In this document: one piece after another, positions 1-7,085 of the stretch
How the letters are laid out: each line of letters begins with the position of its first letter
Numbering within the stretch: position 1 is the stretch's first letter
Source of the DNA: an uncultured Blautia sp.
GTDB taxonomy: Bacteria; Bacillota; Clostridia; Lachnospirales; Lachnospiraceae
Reading direction: 5' to 3'
Assembly (NCBI GenBank): GCA_934358405.1
Contig: CAKRKL010000064.1
Span: 1-11,576 of the forward strand
Length of the DNA: 11,576 nt
The notes under the pieces: model-generated
Seen by the model: only the letters and a program-made list of their open reading frames with translations
The model's database searches: none
What the model was told of the DNA's origin: nothing
Position numbers and translations under genes: made by a program

Positions 1-14
1 TTTGGATATAAAGG

Positions 15-23
15 TGTTAGAAT
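15..23 (+). promoter_or_regulatory. Extended -10 promoter of the rimP-nusA-infB operon
   Basis: TGTTAGAAT reads as an extended -10 element: TG, one base, then TAGAAT at 18-23, five of six matches to TATAAT. Transcription would start near position 30, about 20 bases before the leader hairpin. The -35 box would lie at or before the window edge and cannot be checked. Position and spacing suit the main operon promoter. A TTGACA at 42-47 has no -10 partner at the right distance, so I do not call it a promoter. Confidence 0.5.
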
Positions 24-49
24 GAAGAAAATCAGAACTTGTTGACAGA

Positions 50-75
50 GGAGTGGGCGTGAGCCCACTCCTTTT
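50..75 (+). terminator. Leader hairpin with short U tract before rimP (likely NusA-responsive attenuator)
   Basis: A perfect 9-bp GC-rich stem (GGAGTGGGC at 50-58 with GCCCACTCC at 63-71, loop GTGA) is followed by only four T residues at 72-75. This is the shape of an intrinsic terminator with a weak U tract. A NusA-dependent terminator in this leader position is established for the Bacillus subtilis rimP-nusA operon, where NusA limits its own synthesis; the same role here is inferred from position and structure. A smaller bulged hairpin at 89-108 (GCT/AGC and TGTG/CACA) follows before the rimP ribosome binding site. Confidence 0.7.
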
Positions 76-135
76 GCTGATAAGACCGGCTGTGTGTAAT
101 GCACAAGCTGCTGACAATGAAAGGCAGGTGGGAAA

Positions 136-600
136 ATGAGCAGAAAAGAAGAGTATGAACAGAAAGCAGAAGCAATGCTGGCACCCATCGTTGAGAGCAA
201 TGGATTCGAGCTGGTAGATGTAGAGTATGTAAAGGAAGCAGGAACCTGGTACTTAAGAGGCTACATTGATAAGCCTGGCGGAATCACAGTGAATGACTGC
301 GAGACAGTAAGCAGAGCTTTCAGCGACAAGCTGGATGAGGATGATTTCATCGAAGACAGCTATATTATGGAGATCAGCTCTCCGGGACTTGACAGACCGT
401 TAAAGAAAGAAAAAGATTTTGCCAGAAGCATTGGCAAACTGGTGGAAATCAGAACCTACCGGCCAATCGAAAAGCAAAAAGAATTTTGCGGTGAATTAAC
501 AGCATATGATAATAACAGTGTGACCATCGACGAGGAAGGAACTCCCCGTACCTTTGATAAGAAGGATATTGCACTGGTACGTCTGGCAATTGATTTCTAA
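136..600 (+). CDS. rimP: Ribosome maturation factor RimP
   Basis: RimP binds free 30S subunits and helps fold the head region during assembly. The 154-residue product has the usual family length. Its N-terminal alpha/beta domain covers roughly residues 8-85, with the conserved elements GFELVDVEYV, LRGYIDKPGGI and the EISSPGLDRPL block that ends the domain. A small SH3-like beta-barrel follows at roughly 88-152. The ATG at 136 has the ribosome binding site AGGTGGG at 126-132 just upstream, and no competing upstream start is needed. It is the first gene after the leader hairpin, the position rimP holds before nusA in most bacteria, so it should share NusA-controlled expression of the operon. 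Confidence 0.96.
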   Translation: MSRKEEYEQKAEAMLAPIVESNGFELVDVEYVKEAGTWYLRGYIDKPGGITVNDCETVSRAFSDKLDEDDFIEDSYIMEISSPGLDRPLKKEKDFARSIGKLVEIRTYRPIEKQKEFCGELTAYDNNSVTIDEEGTPRTFDKKDIALVRLAIDF

Positions 601-606
601 AAGGAA

Positions 607-627
607 ATGCTGCCGTACCGGCGGCAT
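607..627 (+). other. Small hairpin between rimP and nusA
   Basis: ATGCTGCCG (607-615) pairs with CGGCGGCAT (619-627) to give a 9-bp stem with one G-U pair and a three-base loop. No T run follows, so it is not an intrinsic terminator. It ends about 30 bases before the nusA ribosome binding site and could affect mRNA processing or stability. A role is not shown by sequence alone. Confidence 0.4.
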
Positions 628-674
628 CCTGCTGCGCGATTAAACTGGAAAGCATAAAGGAGGAAATAAGAAAA

Positions 675-1874
675 ATGAACAAGGAGTTAATGGGTGCTCT
701 GGATGAACTGGAACGTGACAAAAACATCAGCAAGGAAACCCTGCTGGATGCGATTGAACAGTCTTTGATTCAGGCATACAAGAATCATTTCGGAAAAGCT
801 GATAATGTTCACGTGACTATCAACAGAGAAACTGGTGATTTCAGCGTATATGCAGACCGCAAGGTAGTTGAGTTTGTAGATGACCCTGCTGAAGAAATCT
901 CTCTGGTTGATGCACAGAAGCAGAACACCAATGCAGAGATCGGAGACCTTGTAAAGGTGGAAATCCACTCTGACAAATTTGGCCGTATCGCTACACAGAA
1001 TGCAAAGAACGTAATCCTTCAGAAAATCCGTGAGGAGGAGAGAAAGGTTCTGTTCGATCAGTACCATGGCAATGAGAAAGAAGTTGTAACCGGTATTGTA
1101 CAGCGTGTGGTTGGACACAATGTGAGCGTAAATCTTGGCAAGGCAGATGCTATTCTCGGAGAGAATGAGCAGGTGAAGGGTGAGACCTTCAAGCCTACTG
1201 AGAGAATCAAGGTGTACATTCTTGAAGTTAAGGATACACCGAAGGGACCGCGCATTCTGGTATCCAGAACACATCCAGGCCTTGTAAAACGTCTTTTTGA
1301 ATCCGAAGTAGCTGAGGTTAAGGACGGAACAGTAGAAATCAAGAGTATTGCCCGTGAGGCTGGCTCCCGTACCAAGCTTGCTGTATGGAGCAACGATCCT
1401 GACGTAGATCCGGTTGGAGCATGCGTAGGTGTAAACGGAGCCCGTGTCAGTGCAATTGTAAACGAGCTTCGCGGTGAGAAGATCGACATCATCAACTGGG
1501 ATGAGAATCCGGCAATCCTTATTGAGAATGCCTTAAGTCCGGCGAAGGTAATCGCTGTTATGGCTGATCCGGATGAGAAGACAGCACTGGTTGTTGTACC
1601 GGATTATCAGCTTTCCCTTGCAATTGGCAAGGAGGGCCAGAATGCCCGTCTTGCAGCTCGTCTGACAGGCTTTAAGATTGATATCAAGAGCGAGACACAG
1701 GCAAGAGAGTCCGGCGACTTCTATGATTATGATGACGAAGAAGATGAGTACGAGGAAGAAAACGAGTACGAAGAGGCTTCCGAAGATGCAGCTGCAGATG
1801 AGGAGATGGAAGCTCCTGCACAGGAAGACTCAGAAGTGACTGAGGATGCAGCAGAGAATGAAGACGAAGAATAA
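675..1874 (+). CDS. nusA: Transcription termination/antitermination factor NusA
   Basis: NusA binds RNA polymerase and nascent RNA, stimulating pausing and intrinsic termination. Domains visible in the 399-residue product are the N-terminal polymerase-binding domain (about 1-125), an S1 domain (about 138-203), KH1 (about 205-275, GVNGARV loop followed by NELRGEKIDII) and KH2 (about 278-345, AIGKEGQNARLAARL). The E. coli acidic repeats AR1/AR2 are absent, as usual in Firmicutes. Instead residues 345-399 form a low-complexity tail with 31 Asp/Glu out of 55. The ATG at 675 follows AAAGGAGG at 656-663. The KH1 loop reads GVNG where many homologues have GMRG, a mild variation. The 3' end overlaps the next gene, suggesting translational coupling. 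Confidence 0.98.
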   Translation: MNKELMGALDELERDKNISKETLLDAIEQSLIQAYKNHFGKADNVHVTINRETGDFSVYADRKVVEFVDDPAEEISLVDAQKQNTNAEIGDLVKVEIHSDKFGRIATQNAKNVILQKIREEERKVLFDQYHGNEKEVVTGIVQRVVGHNVSVNLGKADAILGENEQVKGETFKPTERIKVYILEVKDTPKGPRILVSRTHPGLVKRLFESEVAEVKDGTVEIKSIAREAGSRTKLAVWSNDPDVDPVGACVGVNGARVSAIVNELRGEKIDIINWDENPAILIENALSPAKVIAVMADPDEKTALVVVPDYQLSLAIGKEGQNARLAARLTGFKIDIKSETQARESGDFYDYDDEEDEYEEENEYEEASEDAAADEEMEAPAQEDSEVTEDAAENEDEE

Positions 1875-2133
1875 GATTCCTATGCGCCAGTGTACTGGCT
1901 GCAGAGAAATGAAAAATAAAAAAGAAATGATCAGGGTATTAAAAACCGCAGAGGATGAGATCCTTCTGGATGCCACAGGCAGGAAAAACGGCCGGGGAGC
2001 TTATATCTGCTTTTCCCGGGAATGCCTTGAAAAGGCCAGAAAGAACCACGGACTGGAGCGTTCCTTAAAGGTGTCTATTCCGGAAGAGGTTTATGAAAGC
2101 CTGGAGAGGGAGTTTGATACGATTGAAGAATAA
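1858..2133 (+). CDS. rnpM: YlxR family RNA-binding protein, RNase P modulator RnpM
   Basis: This small basic protein (91 residues from the ATG at 1858) belongs to the YlxR/DUF448 family, whose B. subtilis member binds RNase P RNA and modulates its activity. Family marks are the N-terminal IPMRQCTGC with a CxxC pair, the EMIRVLK strand, and the GRKNGRGAYIC signature followed by a helix with RECLEKARK. An in-frame ATG at 1846 would add four residues, but GAGG sits directly against it; the ATG at 1858 has GAGGA about 11 bases upstream and starts the usual MKxKNKIPMR sequence, so I prefer it. The gene overlaps the end of nusA by 17 bases in another frame, so its translation is probably coupled to nusA. 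Confidence 0.9.
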   Translation: MKTKNKIPMRQCTGCREMKNKKEMIRVLKTAEDEILLDATGRKNGRGAYICFSRECLEKARKNHGLERSLKVSIPEEVYESLEREFDTIEE

Positions 2134-2443
2134 TAAAGCATTGTCTCTGATCGGATTGGCAACGAAGGCGGGAAAGACCGTAAGCGGAGAATTTTCCACT
2201 GAGAAATCCATTAAATCCGGAAAAGGATATCTGGCAGTGGTAGCAGGTGATTCCTCTGAGAACACCAAAAAGAAATTCAGAAATATGTGTACCTTTTATG
2301 AAGTGCCCTTGTATATTCTTTCAGATAAAGAAAACCTGGGTCATGCCATGGGCAAGGAATTCCGTGCCAGCCTTGCAATACAGGATGCAAATTTTGCACA
2401 GGCTGTTATGAAAGCACTGGGGGATGAAGGCAGAGAATGCTAA
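2123..2443 (+). CDS. ylxQ: L7Ae/L30e/S12e-like RNA-binding protein (YlxQ)
   Basis: This protein of about 106 residues is a bacterial relative of archaeal L7Ae. B. subtilis YlxQ binds kink-turn RNA, so an RNA-binding role is likely, although the cellular target is unknown. Family features are the N-terminal LSLIGLATKAGKTVSGE block, the central YLAVVAGDSSENTKKKF strand-turn-helix and the later VPLYIL strand with the LGHAMGKEFRASLAI segment. I place the start at TTG 2123, giving MKNNKALSLIGL as in homologues, with GGAGAGGGAG at 2103-2112 well spaced. An in-frame ATG at 2093 would add ten residues with no family match and has a ribosome binding site only three bases away. Either choice overlaps rnpM, indicating coupled translation. 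Confidence 0.87.
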   Translation: MKNNKALSLIGLATKAGKTVSGEFSTEKSIKSGKGYLAVVAGDSSENTKKKFRNMCTFYEVPLYILSDKENLGHAMGKEFRASLAIQDANFAQAVMKALGDEGREC

Positions 2444-2462
2444 ATGCCCGTACCAAAGAGGA

Positions 2463-2486
2463 AAAAGTATTCCCGGGAATGCTTTT
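2463..2486 (+). terminator. A/T-flanked hairpin between ylxQ and infB (possible attenuator)
   Basis: AAAAGTATTC (2463-2472) pairs with GAATGCTTTT (2477-2486) around a CCGG loop: 10 bp with one G-U pair. The stem ends in a T run, so it resembles an intrinsic terminator that could work on either strand. Its GC core is short, so it is probably leaky. A longer T-rich run (2505-2515) lies a little downstream. It could reduce transcription into infB or mark an mRNA processing point. Confidence 0.4.
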
Positions 2487-2536
2487 AAGAGTTCCTGGAG
2501 AATGTTTTTTGTTTTGGTGAAAGGGAGGCATGCAGG

Positions 2537-5506
2537 ATGACGATCCGGGCACATGAGTCTGTAAAGGACAAAATAAAAGATAACCAAAAAGATAAAAGGA
2601 ATAAATTGAAAAAAGAGATAGATACGGGAAAGGAGAAAGGAATAACATTGGAGACTCCTAAGACAGAAGAGCAGAAAGTATCAGTAAAAAAAGAAGGCGA
2701 CGGTGCAGAGACACCGAAGAAGAAAAAAAATATTATCCGTGTATACCACGCACAGAACGCAAGCGATGGCGGAAAGAACAAAAAGAAACCGGCAGCAGAG
2801 AAAAAGCCGCGCACACAGAGTGCACCTGCAAAGCCTGAGACACCTGTAAAGGCAGCAGCACCGGTAAGTGCGCCAAAGACTGAGGCTGCAGGGGCTAAGA
2901 GTGCACCTGCAAAAACTGAGGAACCAAAGGCAGCAGCACCGGTAAGCACACCAAAGACTGAGCAGCCGGCTAAAACACAGACTTCACAGCCAGCTAAGCC
3001 TCAGATTTCACAGCCGGTTAAGGCACAGACTGAGACACCTGCAAAGCCGGCAGGTCAGCAGAACAGAAATGAGAACACCCAGCGCCAGGGCGGTCAGAAC
3101 TATGATAACAGAAATTCTCAGCAGGGCGGACGAAATTTCCGTCAGGGTGAGGGACGCGACAATAACCGTGATAACCGCGGAGGAAACGGCGGAAGATTTG
3201 GCCAGGGAAGACCACAGGGCGGTCAGAATGGACAGGGACAATTCCGCGGAAACAGAAACGGCGATGGCCAGGGAAGACCTGCAAGACAGGGAGATTCCCA
3301 GAATAGAGGACCACGCCAGGGTGACGGAAACGGACGAAATTTCCGCCAGGGAGATAACCGTGACAACCGCGGAGGAAACGGCGGAAACAGATTTGGCCAG
3401 GGAAGACCACAGGGCGGTCAGGGACGTTTTGGCGGAAAGGATGAAGGACGTGACAGCCGCGGTGAGGGACGCTTCGGAGGCGGACAGAATCATCAGGGCG
3501 GCCAGCGTTCAGGCGGTGCAAGAAGAAGCAGCGGCGGCGGATCAGATGCAATCTTTACACCTGAGCTGACCAAGACATCTAAGGACAGCAAGCGTGAGCG
3601 TGACAGAGAGAATAAGAACAAGAAGAAGGATTTCGATAAGACCTCAGGTGGCGGACACAGACCAAACCAGGGCGGCAGAAATCAGATGTCCAGAATTCCG
3701 AAAGCCCTTCAGAAGCCAACTCCGCAGCCAAAGCAGGAAGAGAAGAAGACGGAAATCAAAGAAATCACAATTCCGGAGAAGCTTACGATCCGCGAGCTTG
3801 CAGAGGCAATGAAGATGCAGCCGTCTGCAATTGTTAAGAAGCTGTTTATGGAAGGCCAGATGGTAACTGTAAACCACGAAATTGATTTCGAGCAGGCTGA
3901 AGAAATTGCTCTTGGATTTGATATTATTGCAGAAAAAGAAGAAAAGGTAGACGTGATCGAGGAGCTTCTGAAAGAGGAAGAGGAAGATGAGTCTACAATG
4001 GTTCCAAGACCTCCGGTAGTCTGCGTTATGGGTCATGTTGACCATGGTAAAACTTCTCTTCTGGATGCAATCCGTAAGACAAATGTAACAAGAGGAGAGG
4101 CCGGTGGAATTACACAGCATATCGGTGCTTACGTAGTTGACGTTGACGGTCAGAAGATTACTTTCCTGGATACACCTGGACATGAGGCATTTACTGCTAT
4201 GCGTATGCGTGGAGCAAACTCCACTGATATCGCAGTTCTTGTAGTAGCTGCAGATGACGGTGTAATGCCGCAGACAGTAGAGGCAATCAGCCATGCAAAG
4301 GCAGCAGGAGTTGAAATCATTGTTGCTATTAATAAGATTGATAAGCCAAGTGCAAACATTGAGCGTGTAAAACAGGAGCTTTCTGAGTATGAGCTGATTC
4401 CGGAAGACTGGGGCGGAACAACTCCGTTTGTACCTGTATCTGCAAAAGAAGGAAAAGGAATCGATGACCTTCTTGAAATGATCCTGTTAACAGCAGAGGT
4501 TTCTGAACTGAAGGCAAATCCGAACCGTGCAGCAAGAGGTCTTGTGATTGAGGCCCAGCTGGATAAAGGAAAGGGACCGGTAGCAACCATCCTTGTACAA
4601 AAGGGAACTCTTCATGTGGGAGATTTCATTGCAGCCGGTGCATGCAGCGGTAAGGTACGTGCTATGATGGATGATAAGGGACGCCGCGTAAAACAGGCTG
4701 GTCCGTCTACTCCGGTAGAAATCCTTGGACTTGGTGATGTACCTAATGCAGGTGAGGTTCTCATGTCCTTTGAGAACGATAAAGAAGCAAAGAACTTTGC
4801 AGCAGCATTTGTTTCCGAAAACAAGAATCGTCTTCTTGAGGAGACAAAAGGCAAGCTTTCCCTTGATAATCTGTTTGACCAGATTCAGGCAAGCGATCTT
4901 AAAGAGCTTCCGATTATTGTCAAGGCAGACGTTCAGGGCTCTGTAGAGGCTGTTAAGCAGAGTCTTGTGAAGCTTTCCAATGAGGAAGTTGTTGTAAGAG
5001 TGATTCATGGCGGTGTTGGTGCGATCAATGAGTCTGATGTCAGCCTTGCTGCTACATCAAATGCAATTATCATCGGATTTAACGTACGCCCGGATGCTAC
5101 TGCAAAACAGCTGGCTGAGCAGGAAGGCGTAGACCTTCGCCTGTATAAGGTTATCTATCAGGCAATCGAGGATGTTGAGGCTGCTATGAAGGGTATGCTG
5201 GATCCTGTATTCGAGGAAAAGGTAATCGGTCATGCAGAGGTTCGTCAGCTGTTTAAGGCTTCCGGTATCGGAACTATCGCAGGAAGCTATGTGCTTGACG
5301 GTACCTTCCAGAGAGGCTGCAAGGTTCGCATAAGCAGAGGTGAGGACCAGATCTTTGAAGGTGAACTGGCTTCTCTTAAACGATTTAAGGATGATGTCAA
5401 GGAAGTCCGTGCAGGATATGAGTGTGGTCTTGTATTCCAGGATTTCAATGATGTAAAAGAAGAAGACAAAGTAGAAGCATATATTATGGTTGAGGTGCCA
5501 CGCTAG
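2537..5506 (+). CDS. infB: Translation initiation factor IF-2
   Basis: IF2 is the GTPase that brings fMet-tRNA to the 30S subunit and promotes 50S joining. The 989-residue product is much longer than B. subtilis IF2 (716) because of its N-terminus. Residues 1-100 are Lys-rich, about 90-175 are Ala/Pro/Lys/Thr-rich with an internal duplication, and 175-336 are Gly/Arg/Gln/Asn-rich and almost certainly disordered. One IF2_N module follows at about 410-462 ([10 protein letters not shown]). The G domain shows GHVDHGKT (499-506), DTPGH (545-549), NKID (599-602) and SAK (635-637). Domains II-IV fill the remainder and end with the fMet-tRNA-binding barrel. The ATG at 2537 has AAGGGAGG at 2521-2528; an ATG at 2530 opens only a tiny frame. 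No classical first IF2_N module is visible at the extreme N-terminus. Confidence 0.98.
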   Translation: MTIRAHESVKDKIKDNQKDKRNKLKKEIDTGKEKGITLETPKTEEQKVSVKKEGDGAETPKKKKNIIRVYHAQNASDGGKNKKKPAAEKKPRTQSAPAKPETPVKAAAPVSAPKTEAAGAKSAPAKTEEPKAAAPVSTPKTEQPAKTQTSQPAKPQISQPVKAQTETPAKPAGQQNRNENTQRQGGQNYDNRNSQQGGRNFRQGEGRDNNRDNRGGNGGRFGQGRPQGGQNGQGQFRGNRNGDGQGRPARQGDSQNRGPRQGDGNGRNFRQGDNRDNRGGNGGNRFGQGRPQGGQGRFGGKDEGRDSRGEGRFGGGQNHQGGQRSGGARRSSGGGSDAIFTPELTKTSKDSKRERDRENKNKKKDFDKTSGGGHRPNQGGRNQMSRIPKALQKPTPQPKQEEKKTEIKEITIPEKLTIRELAEAMKMQPSAIVKKLFMEGQMVTVNHEIDFEQAEEIALGFDIIAEKEEKVDVIEELLKEEEEDESTMVPRPPVVCVMGHVDHGKTSLLDAIRKTNVTRGEAGGITQHIGAYVVDVDGQKITFLDTPGHEAFTAMRMRGANSTDIAVLVVAADDGVMPQTVEAISHAKAAGVEIIVAINKIDKPSANIERVKQELSEYELIPEDWGGTTPFVPVSAKEGKGIDDLLEMILLTAEVSELKANPNRAARGLVIEAQLDKGKGPVATILVQKGTLHVGDFIAAGACSGKVRAMMDDKGRRVKQAGPSTPVEILGLGDVPNAGEVLMSFENDKEAKNFAAAFVSENKNRLLEETKGKLSLDNLFDQIQASDLKELPIIVKADVQGSVEAVKQSLVKLSNEEVVVRVIHGGVGAINESDVSLAATSNAIIIGFNVRPDATAKQLAEQEGVDLRLYKVIYQAIEDVEAAMKGMLDPVFEEKVIGHAEVRQLFKASGIGTIAGSYVLDGTFQRGCKVRISRGEDQIFEGELASLKRFKDDVKEVRAGYECGLVFQDFNDVKEEDKVEAYIMVEVPR
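2818..2962 (+). repeat. Imperfect tandem duplication in the Ala/Pro-rich part of infB
   Basis: Copy 1 (2818-2884) and copy 2 (2899-2962) share GAGTGCACCTGCAAA, GGCAGCAGCACCGGTAAG and CCAAAGACTGAG, with small in-frame differences between them. They encode SAPAKxE...KAAAPVSxPKTE twice. Only in-frame length changes are present, consistent with replication slippage in a tolerant linker. Confidence 0.75.
3128..3421 (+). repeat. Duplicated segment in the Gly/Arg-rich part of infB
   Basis: Copy 1 at 3128-3226 and copy 2 at 3332-3421 start with GGACGAAATTTCCG and end with an almost identical stretch that includes AACCGCGGAGGAAACGGCGG and GGCCAGGGAAGACCACAGGG. The offset is about 204 bases. Both copies encode GRNFRQG...NRGGNGG...[11 protein letters not shown]. 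Nucleotide identity, including third codon positions, points to recent duplication or gene conversion rather than selection on the protein alone. Confidence 0.8.
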
Positions 5507-5511
5507 GATGA

Positions 5512-5548
5512 GATTACTGTCTGCCATCTGAAAAGGCAGACAGTGATC
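5512..5548 (+). other. Long 14-bp hairpin just after the infB stop
   Basis: Positions 5512-5525 pair with 5535-5548 (14 bp, one G-U pair, core ACTGTCTGCC with GGCAGACAGT) around the 9-base loop ATCTGAAAA. It starts six bases after the infB stop codon. No T run follows, so it is unlikely to terminate transcription alone; a 3'-end stabilising or RNase-processed structure is more plausible. A weaker 6-bp stem (5565-5570 with 5592-5597) follows in the same gap. Confidence 0.6.
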
Positions 5549-5605
5549 CGGATGTTTGCAGGATTGCGGAAGCAGTAATACAGCGTAGTAATCCGCAGAT
5601 ATCAG

Positions 5606-5636
5606 TTGGGGGCAAGGTATATTGCTCCCAATTTTT
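5606..5636 (+). terminator. Intrinsic terminator or attenuator between infB and rbfA
   Basis: TTGGGGGCAA (5606-5615) pairs with TTGCTCCCAA (5622-5631), 10 bp with one G-U pair and the loop GGTATA, followed directly by TTTTT (5632-5636). This is a standard intrinsic terminator shape in mid-operon. It should end part of the transcripts after infB. No convincing promoter follows before rbfA, so read-through is needed to express rbfA to ribF. A further stem (5649-5654 with 5674-5679) lies between it and the rbfA ribosome binding site. Confidence 0.65.
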
Positions 5637-5708
5637 CCGTTGAAGGCTATCCGGGGATGGGACTAATACAGAACCGGATTTGGTGCACCTGTATAGGAGA
5701 GACCAAGC

Positions 5709-6113
5709 ATGAGAAAAAACAGTATAAAAAATACCAGGATCAATGCAGAGGTTCAGAAAGAACTGAGCAATATCATTCGCGGCGAGATCAAGGATCCACG
5801 CATCCATCCCATGACATCTGTGATGGCAGTTGAGGTGGCACCGGATCTTAAAACCTGCAAGGCATTTATCAGTGTGCTGGGCAGTGAGGAGTCCAAACAG
5901 TCTACCATTCGGGGACTGAAAAGCGCAGAAGGCTATATCCGGCGTCAGCTTGCCAAAAATCTGAATCTTCGCAATACACCGGAAATTCGTTTTATCCTGG
6001 ACGAATCGATTGAATATGGCGTTAATATGTCAAAGCTGATTGATGATGTGATAGAGCATGATCATTCCGGAAGTGCTGAGAAAGAAGCGGTTGAGGTAAA
6101 GGAAGAAGACTGA
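5709..6113 (+). CDS. rbfA: 30S ribosome-binding factor RbfA
   Basis: RbfA binds 30S precursors near the 5' end of 16S rRNA and is needed for late small-subunit maturation and cold growth in E. coli. The 134-residue length is typical. The sequence follows the family closely: NTRINAEVQKELSNII helix, IKDPRI, the VMAVEVAPDLKTCKAFISVL strand pair, a helix with LKSAEGYIRRQLAK and the NTPEIRFILDESIEYG segment of the single type II KH fold. The C-terminus is a short charged tail. The ATG at 5709 has AGGAGAGA at 5695-5702. Unlike the neighbouring tightly packed genes, rbfA is preceded by a 202-base gap with hairpins and a terminator. The ylxP gene found between infB and rbfA in B. subtilis is absent. 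Confidence 0.96.
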   Translation: MRKNSIKNTRINAEVQKELSNIIRGEIKDPRIHPMTSVMAVEVAPDLKTCKAFISVLGSEESKQSTIRGLKSAEGYIRRQLAKNLNLRNTPEIRFILDESIEYGVNMSKLIDDVIEHDHSGSAEKEAVEVKEED

Positions 6114-6122
6114 GGTGAGGGA

Positions 6123-7085
6123 ATGGAAAGAATCGAAGAAATTCTGGATGGTGTGAAGACCATGGGTATTGGCGGACATGTGCGTCCGGACGGAGACTGT
6201 GTTGGCTCCTGTATGGCACTTTATCTGTATATCAAAAAGTGGTATCCCAATATTAACGCAGATATATATCTGGAAAAGCCAAAACCGGTATTCGGACATA
6301 TTGCCTGCATGGATGAAGTGAAATATGAAGCAGGAGAAGAGAAAGAATATGATCTTTTTGTGACCTGTGATGTAAGCGCACTGGATCGTCTGGCAGTAGC
6401 AGAGAAGCATTTTGCCCATGCCAGAAAAACAGCCTGCATTGACCATCATATCAGTAATCTGGGCTTTGCAGAAATTAACCATGTTAAGGGTGAAATCAGC
6501 TCTGCAAGTGAAGTATTGTACAGCCTTTTGGATAAAGAAAAAATAGATGTGGATATTGCAACTGCTATTTATACAGGAATCATCCACGACACAGGAGTGT
6601 TCCAGTATTCCTCCACATCTGCGGATACCATGCGTATTGCCGGCGATCTGATGGAAAAGGGAGTGGATTTTTCTAATATTATTGACCAGTCCTTTTACCA
6701 GAAAACTTATATTCAGAATCAGGTTATGGGACGTGTGCTGGCAGAGAGCATTATGGTTCTGGATGGCAAATGCATTGTAGGCTATATGAAAATGAGGGAT
6801 ATGGACTTCTATGGCGTACAGCCCTCTGACCTGGATGGAATCGTAAGCCAGCTTCGCCTGACAAAGGGTGTGGAAGTGGCAATGTTTATTTATGAGCATG
6901 CGAGCCAGCTGTTTAAGGTATCCTTGCGCTCCAATGGCAAGGTAGATGTAAGCAAGATTGCTTCCTATTTCGGAGGCGGCGGACATGTAAGAGCTGCAGG
7001 CTGTGATCTGGCTGGCTCTATGTATGATGTGATCAATAATATTTCAGAACAGATCGAAAAACAGCTTTTAGGGCAGGATGAGTAA
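6123..7085 (+). CDS. nrnA: DHH family nano-RNase / pAp phosphatase (NrnA-like)
   Basis: NrnA-type enzymes degrade RNA oligonucleotides of 2-5 bases and often dephosphorylate 3'-phosphoadenosine 5'-phosphate. The 320-residue product has the expected two-domain layout. The DHH domain carries GHVRPDGDCVGS (H19, D23, D25), CDVSALDRL (D83), the diagnostic DHH at 107-109 and IHDTG (D156), which together form the Mn2+ site. The DHHA1 substrate-binding domain ends with GGGGH (284-288). All metal ligands are present, so it should be active. The ATG at 6123 lies nine bases after the rbfA stop with GAGGTGAGG as ribosome binding site. Its stop overlaps the truB start by one base. Substrate preference between nano-RNA, pAp and cyclic dinucleotide products cannot be read from sequence. 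Confidence 0.93.
   Translation: MERIEEILDGVKTMGIGGHVRPDGDCVGSCMALYLYIKKWYPNINADIYLEKPKPVFGHIACMDEVKYEAGEEKEYDLFVTCDVSALDRLAVAEKHFAHARKTACIDHHISNLGFAEINHVKGEISSASEVLYSLLDKEKIDVDIATAIYTGIIHDTGVFQYSSTSADTMRIAGDLMEKGVDFSNIIDQSFYQKTYIQNQVMGRVLAESIMVLDGKCIVGYMKMRDMDFYGVQPSDLDGIVSQLRLTKGVEVAMFIYEHASQLFKVSLRSNGKVDVSKIASYFGGGGHVRAAGCDLAGSMYDVINNISEQIEKQLLGQDE

Noticed and set aside
42..47. TTGACA resembling a -35 box in the rimP leader
   Set aside because: The region 17 bases downstream is the GC-rich hairpin arm and has no -10; the extended -10 at 15-23 explains transcription better.
2485..2949. A 154-codon antisense open frame over the start of infB, rich in Ala, Phe and Gly
   Set aside because: It is the reverse complement of the Lys/Ala/Pro-rich IF2 linker; hydrophobic runs arise from the AAG/GCA-rich sense codons, and no start signal supports it.
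3069..3569. A 166-codon open frame on the + strand and long antisense frames (3008-3551) within the Gly/Arg-rich part of infB
   Set aside because: They come from the repetitive, stop-poor composition of the IF2 linker. The products are low-complexity mirror images with no ribosome binding site or family resemblance.
3998..4000. Possible internal IF2 start at an ATG just before the G domain, with a purine-rich stretch upstream
   Set aside because: The purine run encodes a Glu-rich stretch and is spaced about 14 bases away; shorter IF2 forms exist in E. coli, but nothing here is specific enough.
5640..5669. Possible promoter TTGAAG / TAATAC (18-base spacer) before rbfA
   Set aside because: The -10 matches only three of six consensus bases and the spacing is not ideal; too weak to list as a feature.
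6030..6986. A 318-codon antisense open frame opposite nrnA
   Set aside because: The sense strand encodes a complete NrnA with all catalytic motifs; the antisense product has no family features.
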